A stretch of DNA of 63,305 bases, taken from IMG/VR virus record IMGVR_UViG_3300048592_001022, positions 1 to 63,305 of that record. One strand, 5' to 3'. Every line of letters begins with the position of its first letter. Within the stretch, counting starts at the first letter, position 1. The DNA is from a virus. Shown here piece by piece: positions 9,901 to 17,986 of this stretch. The translations under genes were made by a program, and so were the position numbers. The notes beneath the pieces were generated by a model. It did not search any database. It saw only the letters and a program-made list of their open reading frames with translations, and was not told the origin of the DNA.

Positions 9901-10863
9901 CGCAACCCGCTGCTGCTGCGCCGCCAGCTCAGCTTTCTGGGAATCGCTCAGCTCGCCGGACATGGACCTGCGCATGCGTGAGAGCTCGCCCGTGAGTTTT
10001 CTATGCTCGGCTGTGGCGGTCTGGACCGCCGCAGTTGCTGATCGGGACCGGGCCTCATAGACGCTAAGGCCATTGGCGGCATCCAGGGCCCTCTGCTTTT
10101 CCAGATCGAGCGAGCGGGTTAGGCGTTCAACTTCGCGATGAGTCGTAGCTTTTGCTGCTGCCGCCAGTTTTGCCTCATCACGAAGCCTTGCCAGTGCTGC
10201 CCGCTGCTCGGCGGTCGGTGCCGCCAGCTTTTCCATGGCGATCCGCTCGCGGTCGTACTCAGCACGCAGCTGCGAATGTCTTTCCGTGGCTGACTTTGCC
10301 ACATCCTGGGCTCTGGTTAGGGAAGCCTCCTGCTCACGGATCCGCGCATTCAATTTTTCAACGGACTGCCGCTTTTTCTCCAGAGCCCGCGCTGCCATGG
10401 AGGCTTCCTGGCCTGCCGCACGTAGTGCATTCCTGGAGCCGTCCGCAGCTGCCTTGAGCTTCTGCAGCGCTTCCACCTGTGCTGCCGTAGGCTGGGCAGC
10501 CTGCTGCAGAGTAGCCTGAAGCCTGCGAAGATTTTCATTGAGAAGCTGATGCTCCTGCCGTGCGGCAGCAACCTTCTGCCTCGCTTGGTCGATGGCAGCT
10601 GTATGGGCCGCCTCAGCAGCAACAGCAGCCTTCAGCTTCGCATTGACCTCGTCCAGCTCCTTGCCTTTTTTGCCAAGCTCCGCGTTCAAAGCACTTACAT
10701 TGTCCCGTGCCTTCTTCAGACCCTCAAGGTTTGCAGCTGAATTTTTGAGGTTACGAAGCGATTTGTTCAGATCCTTGATCTTCTCGTCAGCCGATGCAAA
10801 CGTCGAATTGAACGCAGTATCGAAAGCTGCGCGGATCTTAACGCTGACCTGTCCCTTGCTCAC
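6961..10863 (-). CDS. T: Tail tape-measure protein
   Basis: The 1300-residue product is the longest in the window. Residues about 15-440 are an alanine-, lysine- and glutamate-rich coiled coil. Residues about 445-640 match the TP901-type tape-measure core (FEKAMVRVKAMSG, LGASTIYTAREVADAQNELA). Hydrophobic segments occur near 950-990 and 1085-1120, as expected for a protein delivered to the host membrane during DNA entry. It follows the E/E' chaperone cistrons directly. Its length should set the tail length. Confidence 0.95.
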   Translation of the reverse strand: MSKGQVSVKIRAAFDTAFNSTFASADEKIKDLNKSLRNLKNSAANLEGLKKARDNVSALNAELGKKGKELDEVNAKLKAAVAAEAAHTAAIDQARQKVAAARQEHQLLNENLRRLQATLQQAAQPTAAQVEALQKLKAAADGSRNALRAAGQEASMAARALEKKRQSVEKLNARIREQEASLTRAQDVAKSATERHSQLRAEYDRERIAMEKLAAPTAEQRAALARLRDEAKLAAAAKATTHREVERLTRSLDLEKQRALDAANGLSVYEARSRSATAAVQTATAEHRKLTGELSRMRRSMSGELSDSQKAELAAQQQRVAAAEKAIAAARAEQTAAVATQKTYQAAAEKSGGTASILAREQKNLSSTVEATNSQITKATASVKQYETALEKAGVDVKNVTAAEEKLNSTIARQSTSLSTAKSARRMSDRASELRSEALGHSAFTLGYGYIFTAPLREAIEFEKAMVRVKAMSGANAQEFKRLKEQARDLGASTIYTAREVADAQNELATAGYRTNDIIAVMPSMLALAESSMTSLARTAEITSEVLQGFNIDVSQMARVGDALTAAYTGSASSLESLGEMLKYVAASAVDVGSSLEQTLAASSVLHNSGVKGSMAGTAMRAIFLRLAKPPKELRRVLEEMHISTKDAAGNMRDWMDIIGDMNRAMKGVGSAKRSAVSKALAGEEHAPSASILFRSQADGSLKLSQRTLELAPAYNATAKSLLKMPDADLRAAADSLGVKFNRAMSGGGIAAAIAGSLKGLKGSAAEAQMQKIFGSLKLAPKLEDMKAEEFVGNGKGVDAALKRLNISRTKALGGTKSADELTSEIKTQIQTLPLEEKLKYVELFFSKTRLGISDLMKEFSKSGKNVDQLIQALNETQNMEKIKKELSASTAKELGEISGGFNDIMITFGEAFIPVLREMMVWLKPILNGFGEWLKANQGVAKVIMQTVGALFAFSAAMAIGKLALSGFFTLGAGFMNLKRAWDFGFGKDRLGRKAAGKAWDVLKDTDWKGVGRNMSLGMKSVKRRMGSALKSGLGFAGKGLRGGWGLAKNLGKMGLQGIKAGAGAAASGLGSLMSMARAAGGALLAMGPAGWAITAVITAIGVGGYLIYKNWATIKPWLLKTWESIKAYFVDLWVRVAGVVSTAWGWIKEHMSWHPVVYIAKNWEKLIGMFKTVYEKIKPYISKIFPTDDTEIKVSGEKPEEPGFLTRLFGGADEGGPSMLDNPLKKISGMMSQPDLPNTEKAASGGSLNQKNIITVTNTFTMTGVQEPRQVANKIANEVRYAFQKVPSFNLFDPVEVS

Positions 10864-11401
10864 ACTGCCTCCCAGGAATCATCCTGCACAAAAGTCTGAC
10901 CATCGCTCGTTCTTTGGACCGGAGCCTTGGAACCGGAACCGCTACCATTTTCATCTTCCGCCAGGGCTTCCAGCCACGTATCGAATTCCTCGTAAGCCAT
11001 GTCCAGTGACTCGTAAGCGGTAAATCCATACCGCTCACGCATCACCGCAATGGCCCGCCTTAGAATCCGTGCACTTTCCTGACCGGACTGATGATCATCT
11101 TTTGCTGCCGCCTGGGCTTTTTTCCCTCGGTATCGATCCCCTTGCTTCGGGCATATGCGAGCATGATCTGCGCAACATGGTCTGCAATGAAGTCCATGTC
11201 ATCAGCAGGAATCTCGCCGAAAGCCTCCTTTGGAAAGTCCTCACAAAAAGACATGAGAAAGGCCAGCTGCTGCTCCTCCTCGGTCTTCTTCGAGTTTTCA
11301 GCCATTGCGAGCTTGTGCTTTGTCTTGAAGTAGTCCGACAGCAACACTGTCTCGTATTTTTTTCCTCTGAACTCTACTGGTCTTGAAAGCCTATATTCCA
11401 C
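10860..11401 (-). CDS. E': E+E' tail assembly chaperone fusion made by -1 frameshift
   Basis: The E reading frame (11060-11401) overlaps a second frame that stops at 10860, next to the tape-measure start. A -1 slip on A AAA AAG at 11123-11117 joins the frames, giving about 180 residues. The extension carries MRERYGFTAYESLDMAYEEF and an acidic, glycine/serine-rich tail. P2-like phages make E+E' in this position by the same mechanism to chaperone the tape measure. The frameshift is inferred from sequence. Confidence 0.75.
11060..11401 (-). CDS. E: P2 gpE-like tail assembly chaperone, short form
   Basis: This 113-residue protein (MEYRLSRPVEFRGKKYETV) has the sequence style of phage tail assembly chaperones, with an acidic helical middle and a basic C-terminus (GKKPRRQQK) exactly over the slippery site. 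It lies between tube gene FII and the tape measure, as in P2. Without frameshifting translation ends at 11060. Confidence 0.8.
   Translation of the reverse strand: MEYRLSRPVEFRGKKYETVLLSDYFKTKHKLAMAENSKKTEEEQQLAFLMSFCEDFPKEAFGEIPADDMDFIADHVAQIMLAYARSKGIDTEGKKPRRQQKMIISPVRKVHGF
11117..11126 (-). promoter_or_regulatory. Programmed -1 ribosomal frameshift site
   Basis: On the coding strand the sequence is GGGAAAAAAG, with codons GGA AAA AAG. It contains both G GGA AAA and A AAA AAG slippery heptamers in the correct phase. The second is among the most efficient bacterial -1 signals. Slipping here continues into the E' frame. Confidence 0.75.
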
Positions 11402-11433
11402 GGGAGACTCCGGTTAAATTCACTGGGGTTATC

Positions 11434-11949
11434 TTAAGCTATCTTCAGGTTTGCTCTTGCTGCGGCATGTTGATCAAAGCCACCGATCAGCGAGATGCCA
11501 GACATCACGTCGATCGTGACCAGGGGAACAACGCCGCGCGTGAGAACCCAGCTGAGGACCGACATTTCAACAGTTTGCGTGGCCGCTTTCGGGTCTCCAG
11601 CTTTCCAGGTGCCCGCGTCGACGCCTTTCACCCAGCCCCGTAGAACGCAGGTCATGGATTCGTTGCCGCCATCGGCTGCTGCCATGTGACCGAAGATCGT
11701 GGCTGTGACAAAACCGGACAGGTTGATGCCTGCAGACACAAAGCCCTCGATTGTCTGCTCGCCGAATTTGAAAGTTGCCTCGAGCTTTTCCATGCCCGTT
11801 TCGATCTCAATCGGAGCAGCCATACCGGCTCCACGCCACTCCTCGGTCTTGAATTTAATCTTTGGCAGCATGACTTCCTCGCAGATTGCTGAGAAGTCAG
11901 ACACGCCGAAAGTGATATTGAAGTTCTTTAGGTGCTTAGGAAGTTTCAT
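11434..11949 (-). CDS. FII: P2 gpFII-like tail tube protein
   Basis: This 171-residue protein opens with MKLPKHLKNFNITFGVSDF and has EEVMLPKIKFKTEEWRGAGM near residue 25, both signatures of the contractile-tail tube family. It stacks as hexamers inside the sheath. In P2 the tube gene follows the sheath directly; here two collagen-like genes lie between them. Confidence 0.92.
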   Translation of the reverse strand: MKLPKHLKNFNITFGVSDFSAICEEVMLPKIKFKTEEWRGAGMAAPIEIETGMEKLEATFKFGEQTIEGFVSAGINLSGFVTATIFGHMAAADGGNESMTCVLRGWVKGVDAGTWKAGDPKAATQTVEMSVLSWVLTRGVVPLVTIDVMSGISLIGGFDQHAAARANLKIA

Positions 11950-11964
11950 TCTATGCGTCCCTCT

Positions 11965-13158
11965 TTATTTAACGCAGCACATCGCGACAGCGACGACTTT
12001 TGTTGTGGCATCCACATTCGGACCTGACCGCCAGGAGCAGAAGTGGGATTGAAAACCAACGGTGCCTTGCGGATAGGACTGCTTGAGCACAACGTCGTTC
12101 TTTCCTTCGACCTTGCAGCCACCCGACACGAAAAGAAAATTTGCTGGGCATGGCACGAAAAATCCAAAGGTCGAATTGGCTGAAATCGAAGCGCTGGACT
12201 GTGCAGTGCCGCAAACGCTGACAGGCGGCTTTCCGATCGGCCCGGCATCGCCCGTGGGGCCTTTCAGTCCGATCGCACCCGCATTGCCAGTTGCGCCTTT
12301 GGGACCAGTGGGACCGCTTACTCCACCGTCGCCGGTTGGACCCTTCAGACCTGTTGGTCCGGCAAGCCCGGTATCACCGACGATGCCCTTTCCACCAGCA
12401 TCGCCTGTGGCTCCCTTCGCACCAACTGGACCCTGTGCTCCGGCATCACCTGCGAGTCCCTTTGCACCAGCGTTTCCGCTTGGTCCCGTGAGTCCATTGG
12501 GGCCTTGCGGACCTGTATCACCTCGCGGCCCCTGTGCCCCAGCATCGCCGCTTGCTCCTTGCAGACCTGTTGGTCCCTGCGGCCCAGTGTCGCCTGCAAC
12601 ACCTTTGGCTCCCGAGTCACCGGATTGACCTTTCGCACCGACTGGACCTGCCGGGCCAGTGTCTCCTTTGGGACCCTGAAGACCAGTGTCTCCCGTGGGT
12701 CCTGTTAAGCCGATGGGTCCCGAAACTCCAGCATTTCCCTGTGGACCCTTCGGTCCAGGATCGCCAGTTGCTCCTTTGAGTCCCACCGGACCCTGTGGTC
12801 CGACATCACCTTGCGGTCCTTTCGCACCTACGGGGACGCCCATCCAGTTGCCACTTTTATCAATGAGTTGCTTTTTTCCAACGTGAAGAGAATTCACGTT
12901 TACATCGACCGGCATATTCACTGAGCCATTGGCATTGCTCACAATCACCGACGGAGGACAATCCACTTTTGACAAGCAGTTGAGTACTGTCGGCTTTTTA
13001 ATTCGCAGTGTCACGTCCTTGCCGCGATCACTGTTCATTATCTGCTCACTCGGCAAAGTGCTGGGGAGCAGTGGATTGGGGTTGTCCGAAAACACCTGGG
13101 CCACCGATGGCTCAGACGCTAAAAGCAGAAAAGCAGCTATGAAAATGATTCGACGCAT
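11965..13158 (-). CDS. Collagen-like secreted protein 1
   Basis: I chose the ATG at 13158 ([17 protein letters not shown]), preceded by GAGAGG, giving 397 residues. An N-terminal signal peptide ends at SVAQ. A non-collagen domain of about 90 residues with a CPPSVIVSN motif follows, then about 65 Gly-X-Y triplets ([13 protein letters not shown] style). The C-terminal domain of about 75 residues contains several cysteines and ends CCVK. It is a paralogue of the next gene. It lies inside the tail operon yet carries an export signal, so it may be a lysogen surface or secreted trimer, or a fibre folded in the envelope; neither is proven. Confidence 0.85.
   Translation of the reverse strand: MRRIIFIAAFLLLASEPSVAQVFSDNPNPLLPSTLPSEQIMNSDRGKDVTLRIKKPTVLNCLSKVDCPPSVIVSNANGSVNMPVDVNVNSLHVGKKQLIDKSGNWMGVPVGAKGPQGDVGPQGPVGLKGATGDPGPKGPQGNAGVSGPIGLTGPTGDTGLQGPKGDTGPAGPVGAKGQSGDSGAKGVAGDTGPQGPTGLQGASGDAGAQGPRGDTGPQGPNGLTGPSGNAGAKGLAGDAGAQGPVGAKGATGDAGGKGIVGDTGLAGPTGLKGPTGDGGVSGPTGPKGATGNAGAIGLKGPTGDAGPIGKPPVSVCGTAQSSASISANSTFGFFVPCPANFLFVSGGCKVEGKNDVVLKQSYPQGTVGFQSHFCSWRSGPNVDATTKVVAVAMCCVK
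12230..12835 (-). repeat. Gly-X-Y coding repeat of collagen-like protein 1
   Basis: A nine-base-periodic block encodes uninterrupted Gly-X-Y triplets with frequent GP, GAKG and GDTG units. The DNA repeats are diverged, so copies differ by many silent and replacement changes. Confidence 0.8.
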
Positions 13159-13175
13159 AGTCAAAGACCTCTCAA

Positions 13176-14381
13176 TCAATTGCAGCAGATTACGTTTACG
13201 GTTCCGCGTGATACGGATGTTCCCGCTGATTTCCAGCTGCAGGTATAGAGCATCTGGTTATTCACGAGTTGCGGAAAGCCTTGAACCAGCTGAACTGCAG
13301 CAACGTTTGTACTATCCAAACTGCAGCCACCGCTGATCAGTTTTTGACCCGCTGGACAAAATCCGTTGACGATCTTCTCGCCGACCGCAGGAATGTTGTC
13401 TGAGATATTGCTCACGGAGCACGAGAACGCTCCATCAGCACCCTGCGGCCCGGTGTCGCCCTTCGGACCCGTCAAGCCTTGGGGACCTGTATCTCCTTTC
13501 GGACCTGCGAGGCCTTGTGGGCCAGCGGGACCTGTGTCGCCCTTCGGACCAGTGAGACCTTGAGGACCAGCAGGACCGGTGTCACCCTTGGGACCGGCAG
13601 GCCCTGTATCACCCTTGGGACCAGTCAAACCTTGAGAACCGGCGGGGCCGGTGTCACCTTTGGGGCCAGTTGGTCCAGTATCGCCTTTCGCACCAGTCAA
13701 GCCTTGGGGACCAGTTGCACCGATTTCTCCTTTAGGACCGGCAGGACCTGTGTCGCCCTTCGGACCAGTGAGACCTTGAGGACCAGCAGGACCCGTGTCG
13801 CCCTTCGGACCTGTCGGCCCGGTGTCGCCTTTCGCGCCTGTGAGACCCTGCGGGCCGGTTGCACCAACATCACCTTTCGGTCCAGTTGGTCCAGTGTCAC
13901 CCTTCGGTCCAGTAAAACCCTGTGGACCTGCAGGGCCTGTATCTCCCTTGAGGCCCTGAGGACCCGCATCGCCTTTCGCGCCCGTCAGACCTTGAGGACC
14001 TGTCGGTCCGATGTCTCCCTTGGGACCAACAAGATTTGCCTTGGGGCCGACCCATGCGCCTGTTGAATCAATCACGAGATTTTTTCCGACATATAAGGTC
14101 TTCACGTTTACGTCGACGGGCATGTTCACAGATCCCGTGGCGTTACTGACAATCACTGAGGCCGGACAGTTCTCCGGCTTTGTGCAATCGAGCGGCGCAA
14201 CCCTATTGATACGCAGCGTCACATCACCCGTTCGCGAGTTATTCGCGATGTTATCTATGAGATATGAATTCTCAAAGACTGGGCTTTCGTTGTCTGAAAA
14301 GATAGGCGTGGTCTGCTGCGCGAGCAGTACCGGCGTCAAAATCAATGCAATTAGGCTCATAGTCCAAAAGGTCTTTCTCAT
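13176..14381 (-). CDS. Collagen-like secreted protein 2
   Basis: This 401-residue protein has a signal peptide ([21 protein letters not shown]), then a domain closely resembling its paralogue ([31 protein letters not shown]). About 70 Gly-X-Y triplets dominated by [19 protein letters not shown] follow, then a cysteine-containing C-terminal domain ending VICCN. Its ATG lies two bases after the sheath stop, with GGAG inside the sheath 3' end, so it is co-translated with the tail genes. Its repeats are far more uniform than in protein 1, suggesting recent expansion. Confidence 0.87.
   Translation of the reverse strand: MRKTFWTMSLIALILTPVLLAQQTTPIFSDNESPVFENSYLIDNIANNSRTGDVTLRINRVAPLDCTKPENCPASVIVSNATGSVNMPVDVNVKTLYVGKNLVIDSTGAWVGPKANLVGPKGDIGPTGPQGLTGAKGDAGPQGLKGDTGPAGPQGFTGPKGDTGPTGPKGDVGATGPQGLTGAKGDTGPTGPKGDTGPAGPQGLTGPKGDTGPAGPKGEIGATGPQGLTGAKGDTGPTGPKGDTGPAGSQGLTGPKGDTGPAGPKGDTGPAGPQGLTGPKGDTGPAGPQGLAGPKGDTGPQGLTGPKGDTGPQGADGAFSCSVSNISDNIPAVGEKIVNGFCPAGQKLISGGCSLDSTNVAAVQLVQGFPQLVNNQMLYTCSWKSAGTSVSRGTVNVICCN
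13440..14035 (-). repeat. Gly-X-Y coding repeat of collagen-like protein 2
   Basis: Tandem DNA units of 18 to 36 bases encode repeated [15 protein letters not shown] modules. The units are nearly identical, so this tract is likely to change length by slippage or recombination. Confidence 0.85.
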
Positions 14382-14383
14382 GC

Positions 14384-15127
14384 TTAAGCTCCAATTTTCG
14401 TCAAATATTTATCTGTGATCGTTTCAGTAAAAAAGAGGGTCTCTGCGACTGGCGTCGGCGTGATCTCGTAGGCCCAGGACGCCTTGCCCGAGTTGATGTT
14501 TGCTGGGGTATTGGCTTCCTTGTCCGGATAGCATTTTCCGCCAGCAATTGCGCCTTCCCTCTTGAGGTTCTCGAGGAATGTATTCACCGACTCCGCGACG
14601 GTCTCGAAGTATGCGCCAGTGATTCCCTTGGCCACGGCCCAGCGATGGTTCGCCAGAATCGCTTCACGCACAGCGTCTCGAATCCTGACCTTCTGGATTT
14701 GATTCGTCTTAAGGTCGCTCGAATCACCAGAACCCCTCGCGCCCCAGAGCCGGAAACCGTCCTGGCGGACGATAGTCGCAATCTGCTTTCCATTGAGCAC
14801 CTGACCTTTGGAAGTCCCGTCGCTCAGAGAAAACGAGATCGGCACCGAGGTCCCGAGGATATTGAACGCCTCCTGGTTTGAAGGGCTCTCCCAGAACCTG
14901 ATTCGTGCCAGGATGCCTGCCGCGACTGAACTCATGGGGACCAGAACGGACGTGCTATTCGCCGAAATCTTCACTTCGGGGTAGAGAATGAGAACATTGG
15001 GGCCGCCGTTCGCCTTGACGAAATCGTCCAGGGCATTCTCTGCGCTGGGTCCATCAATAACAACAGTGGCTCCAAGCTTCCTGGAAACTTCCTTCAACTT
15101 TGCTGCGACTGGATTTGCGTCAGCCAT
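14384..15127 (-). CDS. FI: Tail sheath protein, C-terminal half (split FI)
   Basis: The 247-residue product matches the second part of P2-type sheath proteins: [20 protein letters not shown] at the start, [12 protein letters not shown] near residue 120, and [16 protein letters not shown] at the end. It starts with its own ATG, preceded by GAGGTGA, eight bases after the stop of the N-terminal half and in a different frame. An in-frame TGA two codons upstream of the ATG excludes a simple frameshift fusion. The two halves together have about the length of an intact sheath. Confidence 0.87.
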   Translation of the reverse strand: MADANPVAAKLKEVSRKLGATVVIDGPSAENALDDFVKANGGPNVLILYPEVKISANSTSVLVPMSSVAAGILARIRFWESPSNQEAFNILGTSVPISFSLSDGTSKGQVLNGKQIATIVRQDGFRLWGARGSGDSSDLKTNQIQKVRIRDAVREAILANHRWAVAKGITGAYFETVAESVNTFLENLKREGAIAGGKCYPDKEANTPANINSGKASWAYEITPTPVAETLFFTETITDKYLTKIGA

Positions 15128-15135
15128 AAATCACC

Positions 15136-15627
15136 TCAAGCTGTTTTTCTGTTTGTTGAATTCGTCACCGTGCCGTTGACCACTGGAGGGTTCGGGGCAA
15201 CTGGCTGAGTAGATTCTTCGACCAACTTGGGAGCATCGGCCACCGTTTTGCCCAGCCCTGGCGCAAGAATGATCTTGGGCTTAAACCCGGTAATCGACTC
15301 GGCGTTCAAAAGAGCCTCGATAGCTGACTGGACATCAGCATCCGAGGAAGTTTTTGCTCGGGAAATGACAACAATGGCATCACCCTGGTCATAGATGACC
15401 TGCGTATTCAGATAGAGCGTCCCCTTCTCACCTGCCGCGCCGTCCGGTGCAATCGCTGCCAGCGCCTCCTTTTTCGTCAGAAAAACTGCAGGAGTTTCTG
15501 CCACCAGCGTCGACTGCGTGTGGGCAGTCCCAACGATTCCAATCGTCGATTGATTCGGCGAGCGAAACGCCCTTAGCTCGCCAGTACCTTCGACCACGAC
15601 AATGCCGTGAACATAAAGATCAGCCAT
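15136..15627 (-). CDS. FI: Tail sheath protein, N-terminal half (split FI)
   Basis: This 163-residue protein begins like sheath proteins (MADLYVHGIVVVEGTGEL). It carries KGTLYLNTQVIYDQGDAIVVI and then SITGFKPKIILAPGL, the motif that in intact sheaths leads directly into the part encoded by the next cistron. After APGL comes about 35 residues of proline/threonine/asparagine-rich tail and a TGA. The unusual tail and separate ribosome-binding site suggest a stable split, not a sequencing error. Confidence 0.85.
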   Translation of the reverse strand: MADLYVHGIVVVEGTGELRAFRSPNQSTIGIVGTAHTQSTLVAETPAVFLTKKEALAAIAPDGAAGEKGTLYLNTQVIYDQGDAIVVISRAKTSSDADVQSAIEALLNAESITGFKPKIILAPGLGKTVADAPKLVEESTQPVAPNPPVVNGTVTNSTNRKTA

Positions 15628-16024
15628 ATCTCACCTCGAAATTTCCGTTATAGATTCGCTTAAGGATTCCCCGCGCCTGCACTGAAACAGCCAGCGCCGC
15701 GTGAATTGCTTTGATTTCCAGTTCTGTTGGGACGCGTCCTGGATCCACTTCAAAGGTGTTTTTTGTAAGCCGCTTGAAGGTGATCGAAGGAAATCCGACC
15801 CAGGCCAAAGCCATACGAATTGACTTTAGGGTGCCGCGCAGCCTGATAAAATCATTGGCCTGCCTGTCGATAAGCAGCGGATCGGTAGCAAACGGCAAAA
15901 GCGGCAGTATCCCGTACTCCCACAGGATCGCGCCTCGGACCACAGGATCGGGCGACGTCCGAATGCTTGAAATTGGCGACGTATCGAACGTCGGATACTG
16001 CTTCCTGATGGTTTCTTCGATCAT
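15620..16024 (-). CDS. I: P2 gpI-like baseplate protein
   Basis: This 134-residue protein occupies the gpI slot directly after J, overlapping it by four bases and overlapping the sheath start by eight. The sequence ATDPLLIDRQANDFIRLRGTLKSIRMALAWVGF resembles the conserved core of the phage tail protein I family. It is shorter than typical gpI, and no fibre gene follows, unlike in P2. Confidence 0.72.
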   Translation of the reverse strand: MIEETIRKQYPTFDTSPISSIRTSPDPVVRGAILWEYGILPLLPFATDPLLIDRQANDFIRLRGTLKSIRMALAWVGFPSITFKRLTKNTFEVDPGRVPTELEIKAIHAALAVSVQARGILKRIYNGNFEVRYG

Positions 16025-16851
16025 ACGGCCTCCGTCACAGTCAGCTCGATTTTCTGAATGATCGCGTACCGTTCGGGCGCAGGCGGGTTGATCGTAACCG
16101 GCGAAATCAGCTCAACACTGAGCACCCCCGGTTGGTGCAGTTCCTTGATTATCCAGCTGATCGAAGGCAGCCACCCGAGACGCCTTTGCGCCTCAAATGA
16201 TTTGCGAAAGCTTTCCTCGATCGAAGCCTTATATGTGGCCTTGTAACCCGGCTGAAGCTTGATGGTCGCAGCAATCGAAAACGGCGTGTTCAGGGCCTGA
16301 ATAAAGGCCACTTCGTCCAGCGCCGGCTTTACGGTTTCCTTCTGAAAGGCCGTGGTCAAAGCCTTGATGACAGGATCGTTCTGGGTCCTGTCGTCTGAAT
16401 TGGTCATGACGTATATAAAAAGGCTGCCATCGACGTTTTTCACGTAGGCGTCCTTCACCTGGATGGTTTTTCCACCAACCAAGGCTTCGCCGTAAAGGAA
16501 TGTGAGCGCCTTATACATGGCCTCGGTCCCGGCTGGGGACGCAAGATCCTTGGTCCCTCGCATCCTGTCGCGATAGGCTTCGTAGCTCTCGCCTTCACGA
16601 ATTTTTCCCTTGAAAATGAAATCTATTTCATTGGAAAGCTTGACCAGCTGGGAATATGCGGCGAAGTTGATACGCTCGTTGCCCAGCACTTCGACCAAGG
16701 TCAGTTCGACAAATATGTGATAGAGCGGATCCGCTGCCGTTGGCGTCTCGAAATCTGAGTAAATTTTCTGGTAGGCTTCCGTGAAGCGGTCGAGCTTATT
16801 TTTGAGTTTTGCCTGAAAATCAGGCGTTTCAACTATTTTTGGCAGATCCAA
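16021..16851 (-). CDS. J: P2 gpJ-like baseplate wedge protein
   Basis: The 276-residue protein has the family opening LPKIVETPDFQ and the ERINFAAYSQLVKLS core near residue 80. A typical central block links to an LSVELISP segment near the C-terminus. It lies between W and I and overlaps I by ATGA-type coupling. It forms the baseplate wedge contacting the tail tube end. Confidence 0.87.
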   Translation of the reverse strand: MDLPKIVETPDFQAKLKNKLDRFTEAYQKIYSDFETPTAADPLYHIFVELTLVEVLGNERINFAAYSQLVKLSNEIDFIFKGKIREGESYEAYRDRMRGTKDLASPAGTEAMYKALTFLYGEALVGGKTIQVKDAYVKNVDGSLFIYVMTNSDDRTQNDPVIKALTTAFQKETVKPALDEVAFIQALNTPFSIAATIKLQPGYKATYKASIEESFRKSFEAQRRLGWLPSISWIIKELHQPGVLSVELISPVTINPPAPERYAIIQKIELTVTEAV

Positions 16852-16853
16852 TT

Positions 16854-17165
16854 CTAAACTCCAACAGTCGTTCGCGTTGATCCAAGGGAAAGAGAAACCA
16901 GTAGCTCCTGGCCGTTGCGCTGATCAAACACAGCCTCCAGCCTGGAATCAGGGATCGTCTTTTCAATGCTGTCAGCCAGGTCACTCGTAAGCTCCAGGAC
17001 CGACGCCTGGGTGATGGACCGATCCAAATATTTCAGGTGATTGGTCCCGTACCAGCGAAGCATGCGCTTCGTCCGCTTCGATGTAACCACAGCCCGTCTC
17101 ACAGCCTGCTTCACGAAGGCATCGCCTTCGATAAACTTTCCGGTGCGCTCGTCCATGCCTCTCAT
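16854..17165 (-). CDS. W: P2 gpW-like baseplate protein (gp25 family)
   Basis: The frame extends upstream, but the ATG at 17165 overlaps the preceding stop as ATGA and fits the family: MRGMDERTGKFIEGDAFVKQ, then TKRMLRWYGTNHLKYLDR. The product is 103 residues, near P2 gpW. It is the gp25/lysozyme-like wedge component that starts sheath assembly. Confidence 0.82.
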   Translation of the reverse strand: MRGMDERTGKFIEGDAFVKQAVRRAVVTSKRTKRMLRWYGTNHLKYLDRSITQASVLELTSDLADSIEKTIPDSRLEAVFDQRNGQELLVSLSLGSTRTTVGV

Positions 17166-17350
17166 GTGACTTTTCCACCTGTCACAGGACCACCGCTTGG
17201 CGTGCCTCCCGTGACGACAGCATTGGTCGTGATATGACTTATGATGACCTTTGCGACTTCCTCCCAAGCCTTCTTGGGGTCGCCGCTCGAGCCTGTGGCA
17301 GCTGCATATAAGGCATTTCCAAGCGCAGATTCAGTTCCAGCCAATGGCAT
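17162..17350 (-). CDS. Small conserved-position baseplate-region protein
   Basis: This 62-residue protein (MPLAGTESALGNALYAAATG, WEEVAKVIISHITTNAV) is followed by a glycine/threonine-rich tail. It sits between V and W, coupled to W by ATGA. It has no recognised domain; its position suggests a minor baseplate or tail component. Confidence 0.65.
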   Translation of the reverse strand: MPLAGTESALGNALYAAATGSSGDPKKAWEEVAKVIISHITTNAVVTGGTPSGGPVTGGKVT

Positions 17351-17352
17351 GG

Positions 17353-17982
17353 TCAGCCTCCAAATGAATCGAGTTTTTGTGTTATTTGCGGCATATTCGT
17401 TGCTGCCGGCAGAAGCTTTTGAGGCCCCATCATGGTGACAGTTGTTGATGTTTCAACCTCTTTAAGGCCCTTTGAAACGAGGCCGATGACCTCATCGCCT
17501 GCAGCGTTCTTGATTGCAACCTTCTCAGCGTTGAATTCAATCCGCTTGCCTTTTGTCTGAATGATCAGCATGTCACCGCCGTCAATCGACAGCGTGTTCG
17601 TCTCCGAGTCGTAGGATACGGCCGTACCGTCTGGATACTTCCGAAGCCTTGTGGCTGGCTTATTTGATGGCGCTGGATTGTCGGTAGAATAGAGAGCAAA
17701 TCCCACATACCCGCCCGTCAGCTCACCGCCTGGCGCAAAGACCATGACCTGCTCCCCCACTGCGGGAAAATCCCATTCGATGCTCTTCGCTGCGCGCTGC
17801 TGAAATACTGGAAGCCAGCCGCTGTCGAATGGCGGAATCCCTGCATCAGGGTCGCCTTCGCTGAACCTCACCTGGACCAGGGCCTTATCGGCTTTGACCG
17901 CAATGATCCGTCCGGGCCTGATCATGTTATTGACCCTCCGAATGAGATCCTTGACAGCAATTTCCAGGTTCTCGATCGACAT
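17353..17982 (-). CDS. V: P2 gpV-like baseplate spike protein
   Basis: The 209-residue protein shows the gpV/gp45 OB-fold region (IRPGRIIAVKADKALVQVRF, GWLPVFQQRA, VGEQVMVFAPGGELTGGYVG). A beta-helical C-terminal half follows with DGTAVSYDSETNTLSIDGGD. This is the membrane-piercing spike assembly protein and the first gene of the baseplate group. Confidence 0.88.
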   Translation of the reverse strand: MSIENLEIAVKDLIRRVNNMIRPGRIIAVKADKALVQVRFSEGDPDAGIPPFDSGWLPVFQQRAAKSIEWDFPAVGEQVMVFAPGGELTGGYVGFALYSTDNPAPSNKPATRLRKYPDGTAVSYDSETNTLSIDGGDMLIIQTKGKRIEFNAEKVAIKNAAGDEVIGLVSKGLKEVETSTTVTMMGPQKLLPAATNMPQITQKLDSFGG

Positions 17983-17986
17983 TCGC

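Noticed and set aside
12083-14066. Long plus-strand frames opposite the collagen-like genes
   Set aside because: They arise from the Gly-X-Y codon periodicity of the minus-strand genes and have low-complexity Pro/Ser/Thr content.
15128-15148. Frameshift fusion of the two sheath halves on an A-rich run
   Set aside because: A -1 slip near the end of the first frame meets a TGA before the second ATG, so separate translation is more likely.
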